DNA of 7,652 nucleotides, taken from assembly GCA_020718525.1 (NCBI GenBank), contig DYRX01000209.1, positions 1 through 7,652 on the forward strand, written 5' to 3'. This DNA is from Victivallis vadensis. Its GTDB lineage: Bacteria > Verrucomicrobiota > Lentisphaeria > Victivallales > GWF2-50-93. The notes under the pieces were generated by a model. It was not told where the DNA came from, did no database searches, and saw only the letters and a list, made by a program, of their open reading frames with translations. Below, piece by piece: positions 1 through 7,652 of this stretch. The stretch's first letter is position 1. Each line of letters opens with the position of its first letter. A program made the translations under genes and the position numbers.

Positions 1-8
1 AAAACTGA

Positions 9-32
9 GAAGCTGTGCGGAGCTTCAGCTTC
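9..32. repeat. Short hairpin at the left edge, possible end of an upstream unit
   Basis: GAAGCTG (9-15) can pair with CAGCTTC (26-32) around a 10-nt loop. A competing fold pairs GAAGCT (9-14) with AGCTTC (21-26). No T-tract follows directly; the nearest T-run is at 43-47, inside the next inverted repeat. It could be the terminator of a gene ending before the window or simply a chance hairpin. I see no coding sequence in 1-172. Confidence 0.3.
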
Positions 33-39
33 CCGATGA

Positions 40-82
40 TAGTTTTTCAGCAAAATAATGAAAATATTTATCTGAAAAACTA
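40..82. repeat. Perfect 11-bp inverted repeat with AT-rich spacer
   Basis: TAGTTTTTCAG (40-50) is the exact reverse complement of CTGAAAAACTA (72-82), separated by 21 nt of very AT-rich sequence. The arm centres are 32 bp apart, about three helical turns, and the repeat ends about 90 bp before the candidate promoter of the citrate synthase unit. It could be a two-site operator, a cruciform-forming element or the terminator of an upstream gene, although no T-tract follows the right arm. The repeat is seen directly; any function is inference. Confidence 0.6.
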
Positions 83-172
83 CAGCACTGCGGAAATGTC
101 CAGACCGGCGTTCATGAACACCTGATTCCGTAAAGGTCTTTAGTTTTTTCTTCCTCTGTTACTTATGACAGT

Positions 173-201
173 TTGAATATTCAGATTGTCCGGCGTATAT
201 T
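173..201 (+). promoter_or_regulatory. Candidate sigma70-type promoter for the citrate synthase unit
   Basis: TTGAAT (173-178) matches the -35 consensus at five of six positions and TATATT (196-201) matches the -10 consensus at five of six, with the optimal 17-nt spacer. Transcription would begin near 208, giving a leader of about 80 nt before the ATG at 287. This placement puts the in-frame TTG at 173 inside the -35 box, which argues against it as a start codon. The prediction rests on consensus matching alone. Confidence 0.55.
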
Positions 202-275
202 TCAGGTTTCTCGGATGCGGGCTGTTTGGACTAAGGTTCCGAATGCGCTTTGCAAAGAATTCAGGCACCAAGCAC

Positions 276-280
276 GGAGG
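276..280 (+). promoter_or_regulatory. Ribosome binding site deciding the citrate synthase start
   Basis: GGAGG at 276-280 is a strong Shine-Dalgarno match, 6 nt before ATG 287. No comparable site precedes the upstream in-frame TTG at 173 or the ATG at 215. This selects the 443-residue form, whose N-terminus (SVKKYELKNIPEPELFR) also looks like the beginning of known Re-citrate synthases. Confidence 0.85.
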
Positions 281-286
281 CGGATC

Positions 287-1618
287 ATGTCAGTCAAAAA
301 ATATGAGTTGAAGAACATTCCGGAACCGGAGCTTTTCCGGGACACGTTTTCGTATGAGAAAATTCCCGCCATCAAGTTTGGCGCGAAGGCGATACAACCG
401 CAGTTGCCGGAGGATTTCTGGATAACCGATACGACCTTCAGGGACGGACAGCAGTCGCGTCCGCCTTACACGGTGGAACAGGTCGTGGAAATCTTCAAAT
501 TCCTCAGCAGGATCGGCGGAAACAGGGGACTGATCAGGCAGACTGAGTTCTTCCTCTATTCCGAAACCGACAGGGAGGCGGTCGAAGCATGCCAGAATCT
601 TGGCGTGCGCTTCCCGGAAATCACGGCATGGATAAGGGCGGTGAAGAAGGATTTCGACATCGTGAAGAAGATGGGGATAAAGGAGACCGGAATTCTGACA
701 TCATGCTCGGACTACCACATATTTCTGAAGCTGAAGAAGAACCGCAGGCAGGCGCTGGACGACTACAAGGAGATCGTCGGCGCCGCGCTCGAGAACCGCA
801 TCGTTCCGCGCTGTCACCTCGAAGACATCACCCGCGCCGATATCTACGGATTTGTCATCCCAATGATCAACGAGCTCATGGAAATGTGCAAAGGAACCGG
901 CATTGACGTGAAGATAAGGCTTTGCGACACAATGGGATACGGCTTGCCTTATCCGGGCTCGCCTTTGCCGAGGGGGATTGCCGCGCTGGTTGCAGAGATA
1001 AAGGAAAACACCGACATCAAGTCCTCCGAGCTGGAATGGCATGGCCACAACGACTTCCACAAGGTGCTCGTGAACGCCGCGACTGCATGGTTCTACGGCT
1101 GTTCCGCCGCGAACGGAACTTTTCTCGGCTTCGGCGAACGCACCGGCAACCCGCCAATCGAAGGTCTTGTCTTCGAATGGATGGGGATGACCGGCATCCA
1201 TGAAGGAATTGACACGACGGCGATCAGCGACGCGGCTGAATATTTCAAGAACGTGATTGGCTACAATATTCCGCCTAACTATCCTTTTGTTGGCTCTGAT
1301 TTCAACACGACAAGGGCTGGAATCCATGCCGACGGGCTGACGAAAAATGAGGAGATCTACAACATTTTCGACACCGAGAAATGGCTGAAGAGGCCATGCA
1401 AGGTCGCGATCACGAACAGTTCCGGGCTTGCGGGCATCGCCTATTGGCTGAGGACAGAGATCGGAGGCAAGGCGGCGGCTCTCCGCAAAGACAATCCCGG
1501 CGTCATGCGCATCAAATGCTGGATTGACTCCGAATACGAAAAAGGACGGATCAGCTCTATTAGCGACGATGAGATGCTCGCTATGTCAAAAAAGGAACTT
1601 CCCGAACTCTTCACCTGA
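287..1618 (+). CDS. Re-citrate synthase (DRE-TIM metallolyase family)
   Basis: Predicted to condense acetyl-CoA with oxaloacetate to citrate with Re-face stereochemistry, as in Clostridium kluyveri and other anaerobes that lack the GltA-type enzyme; soluble, cytoplasmic and dependent on a divalent metal. The 443-residue protein carries the family signature DTTFRDGQQ (residues 48-56), the metal-binding HGHND (252-256) and a GFGERTGNPP motif (281-290), followed by TRAGIHADG (342-350). It lacks the roughly 150-residue LeuA allosteric domain of 2-isopropylmalate synthase. Its length and overall wording (IRQTEFFLYS, ETGILTSCSDYHIFLKL, HLEDITRADIYGFV) match Re-citrate synthases as I remember them better than homocitrate or isopropylmalate synthases. 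It is first in a unit with a ferredoxin gene 12 nt downstream. The main alternative is a homocitrate synthase-like enzyme; family membership is secure, substrate less so. Confidence 0.88.
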   Translation: MSVKKYELKNIPEPELFRDTFSYEKIPAIKFGAKAIQPQLPEDFWITDTTFRDGQQSRPPYTVEQVVEIFKFLSRIGGNRGLIRQTEFFLYSETDREAVEACQNLGVRFPEITAWIRAVKKDFDIVKKMGIKETGILTSCSDYHIFLKLKKNRRQALDDYKEIVGAALENRIVPRCHLEDITRADIYGFVIPMINELMEMCKGTGIDVKIRLCDTMGYGLPYPGSPLPRGIAALVAEIKENTDIKSSELEWHGHNDFHKVLVNAATAWFYGCSAANGTFLGFGERTGNPPIEGLVFEWMGMTGIHEGIDTTAISDAAEYFKNVIGYNIPPNYPFVGSDFNTTRAGIHADGLTKNEEIYNIFDTEKWLKRPCKVAITNSSGLAGIAYWLRTEIGGKAAALRKDNPGVMRIKCWIDSEYEKGRISSISDDEMLAMSKKELPELFT

Positions 1619-1630
1619 AGGGGCGGGAGC

Positions 1631-2428
1631 TTGATCCGAAAAAGAACAACTGTGCCTTCTCACAGAAAAGCAGTGGGGGCTCCGTCAAAAAAAACACCGG
1701 CAGAGAATCCGTCCCAGCCGACATTCGTCCTTTGTCTATGCTCGAAATGGACTCGTTCCGCCTATTCTGAAAAGGCGAAGGCGCTTTCAATCTCTCTCAA
1801 GAAATCCGGGAAGCCCCATATTGTCCTTGATGATCTTTGCGGCATTTGCGCTAAAACCACAGCCGATTTGAAAAAAATCTTCGAGTCCAAAGCGAAGCTG
1901 GTATTTATTGCCTGCAGGCAGAGGGCTGTCTCTTCCCTGCTGGAATATGCAGGTCTTGGAAAATCTCCTGACAATCATCGTGTCATTGACTTGCTCGGGA
2001 CGGAGCTGGACGCTTTGATCGGGGAGCTTGGATTGCCCCCTCAGCCGAAAAAGCCAGCATCCAGCACAAAGGCAAAGCGGGAAAAGTCAAAGAACGACTG
2101 GACTCCCTGGTTTCCTGTCATTGACCGGAAAAGATGCTCCAACTGTGGGCAGTGCCTCAGCTTCTGCCTCTTCGGCGTATATTCAAGGGATGAAAAATCT
2201 CAGATAAAGGTGTCAAAACCTGAAAACTGCAAGACAAACTGTCCTGCATGCGCCAAGATCTGCCCCAATTTCGCGATAATTTTTCCGAAGTATGATGAAG
2301 CGCCTTTCGATGGCTCGCATCTGCCGGATGACGCGCGGAACAGCTTCCGACCTGAAATGGATTTGAGAAAAATGGACTCGAGTCAGATCTATCAAACCCT
2401 GATGTCCAGGATGAAGGGAAAAAAATGA
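1631..2428 (+). CDS. Two-domain 2[4Fe-4S] ferredoxin-family protein
   Basis: Likely a cytoplasmic electron carrier or a dedicated reductant for the radical SAM protein encoded next. The C-terminal domain (about residues 160-222) has two cluster motifs: C169-x2-C172-x2-C175-x3-C179 and C200-x3-C204-x2-C207-x3-C211-P, consistent with two [4Fe-4S] clusters. The N-terminal domain (about 31-133) is a separate alpha/beta-looking segment with its own cysteines: C35-x-C37, C70-x2-C73 and C95 in a CRQRAV motif. I do not recognise its function. A Lys/Ser/Pro-rich linker (about 136-156) joins the two. There is no signal peptide or membrane segment. The start is TTG at 1631, preceded by AGGGG (1619-1623) at 7 nt spacing; this start is less certain because the first 30 residues are low in structure. 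It lies 12 nt after the citrate synthase stop, and its stop overlaps the next start (ATGA), indicating translational coupling. Proteins of this layout, with radical SAM neighbours, are familiar to me from PVC bacteria, without assigned function. Confidence 0.8.
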   Translation: MIRKRTTVPSHRKAVGAPSKKTPAENPSQPTFVLCLCSKWTRSAYSEKAKALSISLKKSGKPHIVLDDLCGICAKTTADLKKIFESKAKLVFIACRQRAVSSLLEYAGLGKSPDNHRVIDLLGTELDALIGELGLPPQPKKPASSTKAKREKSKNDWTPWFPVIDRKRCSNCGQCLSFCLFGVYSRDEKSQIKVSKPENCKTNCPACAKICPNFAIIFPKYDEAPFDGSHLPDDARNSFRPEMDLRKMDSSQIYQTLMSRMKGKK

Positions 2429-3618
2429 CTCCGCGTTTTTTCCTCCGCTTTGCCCGGGAAGTTGCTCCTCTTCCGCTTGCGAAATTCGCATGGAATTTCG
2501 GATTCAAAGGGGTTCTTGCCGTCAACCGCTTCAAGAGAGATCTGGCAAGGGGCGTCACAATCCCGGCGTTCCCGTTCATTTCCGTCACAAACAGATGCAA
2601 TCTCAAGTGCAGAGGCTGTTGGGTTTCGCAAAGCTCACCGCCCCTGGACATGCCACCGGAGCTACTTGACAAAACCATCGTCTCCTTCAATTCAGTCGGC
2701 TCATATTTTTTCGGACTGCTCGGGGGCGAGCCGCTTCTTTATCCGCACCTGGTGGAGATAATCGCAAGACACCCCAAATCATATTTCCAGGTTTTCACGA
2801 ACGGAATCTTTCTCAGCGACGAAATCGCCCGCGAAATGAGGCGTCTTGGGAATGTCACTGCGCTTGTCAGCGTGGAGGGGCTTGAAGACGAGAGCGCGCG
2901 CCGCAGGGGAAACAAGGATGTTTTTGCCAAGACTATGCAGGGGATTGAGAATTGCCGTAGAAATCGCATTCCAATCGGATGCGCTTCGAGCGTATGCAAA
3001 TCAAATTTTAATGAGCTGCTCAGCGAAGACTACATTGATGCGGCAATCAGGAGAGGCGTTCACTATTTGTGGTATTACATCTACAGGCCTTCCGGAGAAA
3101 ATCCCTGCCCTGAAGAGGCGCTTGACAGGGAGCAGATACTCCTCATGAGAAAATTCATAGTCGAACAGAGGCTGAAAAAAGCCGTAGCTATAGTTGACGC
3201 ATACTGGGACGACGAGGGGCGGGCGATCTGTCCGGCGGCGACCGGAATAAGCCATCACGTCAATCCACGCGGTGAAATAGAGCCATGCCCTGTCATTCAG
3301 TTTGCATGCGACAAGCTTGAAACTGATTCGGACGTATTGGGAGTTTTTGAAAAGTCTGACTATCTCCGGCATTTCAGAGGTTTTGCGGCGAACTGCGGGA
3401 GAGGATGCGTCTATCTTGAAAATCCCAGACGCCTCCAGGAATTTTCCGTCTCTGAAAAGGCTAGCCCCAGCTCGGGACGGATTGGGCAAATGGAGGAACT
3501 GCCTTCGATGCCGGCCATGCCAGGACACGATCTTGGCGCAGACAGCATTCCAGAAAAAAGCATCCTTTACAGATTTGCGAAAAAAAACTGGTTTTTCGGC
3601 TTCGGAGCCTATGGATGA
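2425..3618 (+). CDS. Radical SAM protein with SPASM-like C-terminal cysteines
   Basis: The 397-residue protein has the radical SAM cluster motif C58-x3-C62-x2-C65 (CNLKCRGC, followed by W) preceded by the typical strand FISVTN, and the SAM-binding GGEP at 100-103. The C-terminal half holds C269, C288 (in EIEPC), C295, C324 and C328, spaced like ligands of a SPASM or twitch auxiliary [4Fe-4S] cluster. That type is used for peptide modification, maturation of enzymes or small-molecule chemistry. The extreme C-terminus (IPEKSILYRFAKKNWFFGFG, about 375-394) is an aromatic tail, not part of the radical SAM fold, that I believe recurs in this subfamily. The start ATG overlaps the previous stop by 4 nt and has AAGGG at 2414-2418, so ferredoxin and enzyme should be made together. 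The substrate is unknown; a role with the citrate synthase two genes upstream is only positional. A rho-independent terminator follows immediately. Confidence 0.85.
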   Translation: MTPRFFLRFAREVAPLPLAKFAWNFGFKGVLAVNRFKRDLARGVTIPAFPFISVTNRCNLKCRGCWVSQSSPPLDMPPELLDKTIVSFNSVGSYFFGLLGGEPLLYPHLVEIIARHPKSYFQVFTNGIFLSDEIAREMRRLGNVTALVSVEGLEDESARRRGNKDVFAKTMQGIENCRRNRIPIGCASSVCKSNFNELLSEDYIDAAIRRGVHYLWYYIYRPSGENPCPEEALDREQILLMRKFIVEQRLKKAVAIVDAYWDDEGRAICPAATGISHHVNPRGEIEPCPVIQFACDKLETDSDVLGVFEKSDYLRHFRGFAANCGRGCVYLENPRRLQEFSVSEKASPSSGRIGQMEELPSMPAMPGHDLGADSIPEKSILYRFAKKNWFFGFGAYG

Positions 3619-3650
3619 GGATTTTCATTAAAAAAAACGAATCCTCTTTT
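3617..3650 (+). terminator. Rho-independent terminator after the radical SAM gene
   Basis: GAGGATT (3617-3623) pairs perfectly with AATCCTC (3640-3646), followed by TTTT (3647-3650). The 16-nt loop is A-rich. The left arm begins within the TGA stop codon (3616-3618), so the terminator directly closes the first transcription unit. The short T-run suggests moderate strength. Confidence 0.7.
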
Positions 3651-3661
3651 GAATTAGCCGC

Positions 3662-3689
3662 AATAGGGGGATAAATTCGCCCCCGTATT
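3662..3689. repeat. GC-rich bulged hairpin between the two units
   Basis: AATAGGGGG (3662-3670) pairs with CCCCCGTATT (3680-3689) with one bulged G at 3685 and a 9-nt loop, giving a 9-bp stem with five consecutive G-C pairs. There is no T-tract after it, so it is not a standard terminator. It lies 80 nt before the ATG at 3769 and could be a back-up stop, a pause or RNA-stability element, or part of the leader of the second unit. I see no convincing -35/-10 pair between 3650 and 3768, so the promoter of the second unit is undetermined. Confidence 0.5.
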
Positions 3690-3755
3690 CAGCGGGCATT
3701 GCGGCCGTTGCTTGTCGTGCGACCGCAGTTCACCATGTCAATTCAACTCGATAAC

Positions 3756-3760
3756 GGGAG
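3756..3760 (+). promoter_or_regulatory. Ribosome binding site for the HndB-like gene
   Basis: GGGAG at 3756-3760 sits 8 nt before ATG 3769. It selects this start over the in-frame candidate at 3712, whose extra 19 residues look like translated leader. Confidence 0.7.
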
Positions 3761-3768
3761 ATACTCTG

Positions 3769-4125
3769 ATGAAAAGTCTCGAAGAACTCCGCAAAATCAA
3801 GGAACAGGTCAAGAAAAGCATGCAGATGCGCGAAGGCGGACAGAGGGTCAAGGTCATCGTCGGCATGGGGACATGCGGGATTGCCGCAGGTGCCAGGGAC
3901 ACGATGAAGTCCTTCATGGAAGAAATCGAAAAGGCTGGAATTTCCGACGCGGCAGTGACTGCGACCGGATGCGCCGGATACTGCGAGCAGGAGCCTTTTG
4001 TCGAAGTCGAGATACAGGGTGAAAAGCCTGTGAGATACGGCAAGGTTGACAGGTCGGCTGCCGCGAAAATCGTTGCACAGCACATCGTCGGTGGAAAACC
4101 AGTCTCGGAACTGGTCTTTTCCTGA
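3769..4125 (+). CDS. HndB-like (2Fe-2S) ferredoxin-domain protein
   Basis: Small 118-residue protein of the thioredoxin-like ferredoxin type found as an accessory gene in NAD(P)-linked [FeFe]-hydrogenase operons (HndB of Desulfovibrio fructosovorans and many clostridial relatives). A charged N-terminal helix (about 1-25, SLEELRKIKEQVKKSMQM) precedes the domain. The core shows VGMGTCGIAAGAR (31-43) and TGCAGYCEQEP (66-76). Only three cysteines are present, C36, C68 and C72; the position expected for a second ligand in a NuoE-type C-x4-C motif is G41. As I remember it, this GTCGIAAGA form is the norm in the HndB family rather than damage, but it leaves cluster ligation open. It is followed 34 nt downstream by the NuoE-like gene. 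The likely role is an electron-transfer or assembly subunit of the complex encoded downstream. Confidence 0.85.
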   Translation: MKSLEELRKIKEQVKKSMQMREGGQRVKVIVGMGTCGIAAGARDTMKSFMEEIEKAGISDAAVTATGCAGYCEQEPFVEVEIQGEKPVRYGKVDRSAAAKIVAQHIVGGKPVSELVFS

Positions 4126-4149
4126 ATCTCCCATAAATCAAAAAAATTC

Positions 4150-4156
4150 AGGTGAT
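4150..4156 (+). promoter_or_regulatory. Ribosome binding site for the NuoE-like gene
   Basis: AGGTGAT at 4150-4156 is an extended match to the anti-Shine-Dalgarno sequence, placed just before ATG 4160. It rules out the longer in-frame start at 4046, which would overlap the preceding gene by 80 nt. Confidence 0.75.
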
Positions 4157-4159
4157 AAA

Positions 4160-4669
4160 ATGTCAGATGCGATCGAGAATTGCTGTTCCTGCGGCTGTTC
4201 CTGCCAAGACGAGAATCCGGGATACGCCGAGCTGGACAAATTCATAGCCACCCAGAAAAAATGTCGGGATTCTCTGATTCCAGTCCTGCACAGGGCTCAG
4301 GAAATCTTCGGATTTCTCCCTGTTGAAGTCCAGGAGCACGTTGCGAAGGCTCTCGATCTGTCTCCCAGCGATGTGATGGGCGTAGTCACGTTCTACCACT
4401 ATTTCACAATGCAGCCCAGGGGGCGCCACACGATCAACGTCTGTCTTGGCACCGCATGCTATGTGAGGGGCGCGAAGAAAGTTATGGATGCGCTCAGCAA
4501 GGAACTTGGCATAGGCGTAGGCGAAACCACCGCCGACAAGCGCTTCACAATAAGCACTCAGCGCTGTTTTGGCGCCTGCGGCCTCGCTCCAGTCATCATG
4601 GTTGACGAGGACGTGCATGGACGAGTCACGGCGAAAAAGATAAACAGCATACTCGAGCAGTATAAATAG
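4160..4669 (+). CDS. NuoE/HydC/HndA-like [2Fe-2S] subunit
   Basis: This 169-residue protein is the 24-kDa-type subunit of NADH dehydrogenase-like and bifurcating hydrogenase complexes, where it partners the NuoF/HydB flavoprotein and carries one [2Fe-2S] cluster. The family fold is clear: a helical N-terminal half with LIPVLHRAQEIFGFLP (39-54) and VMGVVTFYHYF (72-82), then the thioredoxin-like cluster domain with ligands C95-x4-C100 (NVCLGTACYVRG) and C136-x3-C140 (CFGACGLAPV). Length is normal for the family. An oddity is the extreme N-terminus, where five cysteines are packed into eight residues (C8, C9, C11, C13, C15; NCCSCGCSC), unusual for NuoE proteins and a possible metal-binding or redox tag. 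The next gene starts 14 nt downstream. HydC-type function is supported by the neighbouring flavoprotein; which complex it serves depends on genes outside the window. Confidence 0.92.
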   Translation: MSDAIENCCSCGCSCQDENPGYAELDKFIATQKKCRDSLIPVLHRAQEIFGFLPVEVQEHVAKALDLSPSDVMGVVTFYHYFTMQPRGRHTINVCLGTACYVRGAKKVMDALSKELGIGVGETTADKRFTISTQRCFGACGLAPVIMVDEDVHGRVTAKKINSILEQYK

Positions 4670-4683
4670 GAGATTCCAAAGCT

Positions 4684-7652
<2,969 letters not shown>

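Noticed and set aside
102..150. Possible terminator from AGACC (102-106), GGTCT (135-139) and the following T-rich run
   Set aside because: The stem has only 5 bp with a 28-nt loop, too weak to call.
173..286. N-terminal extension of the citrate synthase from TTG 173
   Set aside because: It has no Shine-Dalgarno site, its sequence does not look like the family, and it overlaps a candidate promoter; ATG 287 has a strong ribosome binding site.
701..1327. 208-residue open frame on the - strand
   Set aside because: It lies entirely opposite the strongly supported citrate synthase gene and its translation shows no recognisable domain.
287..1618. Annotation as 2-isopropylmalate synthase or homocitrate synthase
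   Set aside because: The DRE-TIM core is shared, but the LeuA regulatory domain is missing and the length and motif wording fit Re-citrate synthase better. Homocitrate synthase is kept as an alternative in the gene entry.
2157..2690. 177-residue open frame on the - strand across the ferredoxin/radical SAM overlap
   Set aside because: It is antisense to two well supported genes and low in recognisable structure.
4046..4159. Longer start for the NuoE-like gene
   Set aside because: It would overlap the HndB-like gene by 80 nt in another frame and lacks a ribosome binding site; AGGTGAT precedes ATG 4160.

Overview
The window reads as part of the chromosome of a strictly anaerobic bacterium with moderate GC content. 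It is fully coding on the + strand and holds six genes in two tandem transcription units. Oxygen-sensitive chemistry dominates: a Re-face-type citrate synthase, a two-cluster ferredoxin, a radical SAM/SPASM protein and an NADH-dehydrogenase-like iron-sulfur flavoprotein complex. From memory, the ferredoxin plus radical SAM pair resembles families common in the PVC superphylum (Lentisphaerota, Kiritimatiellota, Planctomycetota). That placement is a guess, because there is no rRNA or other phylogenetic marker here.

Unit 1 (about 173-3650) begins with a candidate sigma70-type promoter (TTGAAT, 17 nt, TATATT). It continues with a 443-residue Re-citrate synthase (287-1618), a protein with a C-terminal 2[4Fe-4S] ferredoxin domain (1631-2428) and a radical SAM protein with extra C-terminal cysteines (2425-3618). 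Gaps are short and the last two genes overlap by ATGA. A rho-independent terminator starts on the last stop codon. Upstream of the promoter lies a perfect 11-bp inverted repeat (40-82) of unknown function.

Unit 2 (about 3651 to beyond 7652) encodes three proteins related to the accessory subunits of NAD(P)-dependent, often electron-bifurcating [FeFe]-hydrogenases. They are an HndB-like small ferredoxin (3769-4125), an HndA/HydC/NuoE-like [2Fe-2S] protein (4160-4669) and an HndC/HydB/NuoF-like flavoprotein (4684 to the edge). The last is the notable one. After the NuoF core, where HydB proteins normally carry a bacterial 2[4Fe-4S] ferredoxin tail, this protein continues without a break into a GltD/NfnB-like module: a Cys-rich Fe-S domain plus FAD- and NAD(P)-binding domains. 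One polypeptide of more than 989 residues therefore appears to hold an FMN/NADH site and an FAD/NAD(P)H site joined by iron-sulfur clusters. This suggests a transhydrogenase or bifurcating hub, comparable in parts list to Sporomusa-type Nfn (StnABC) or HydABC. The catalytic partner, if any, lies beyond the window.

The two units could meet in metabolism. Re-citrate synthase starts the oxidative branch from acetyl-CoA and oxaloacetate to 2-oxoglutarate, which yields NAD(P)H, and unit 2 would move electrons between nicotinamide and ferredoxin pools. That link is inference from adjacency only.
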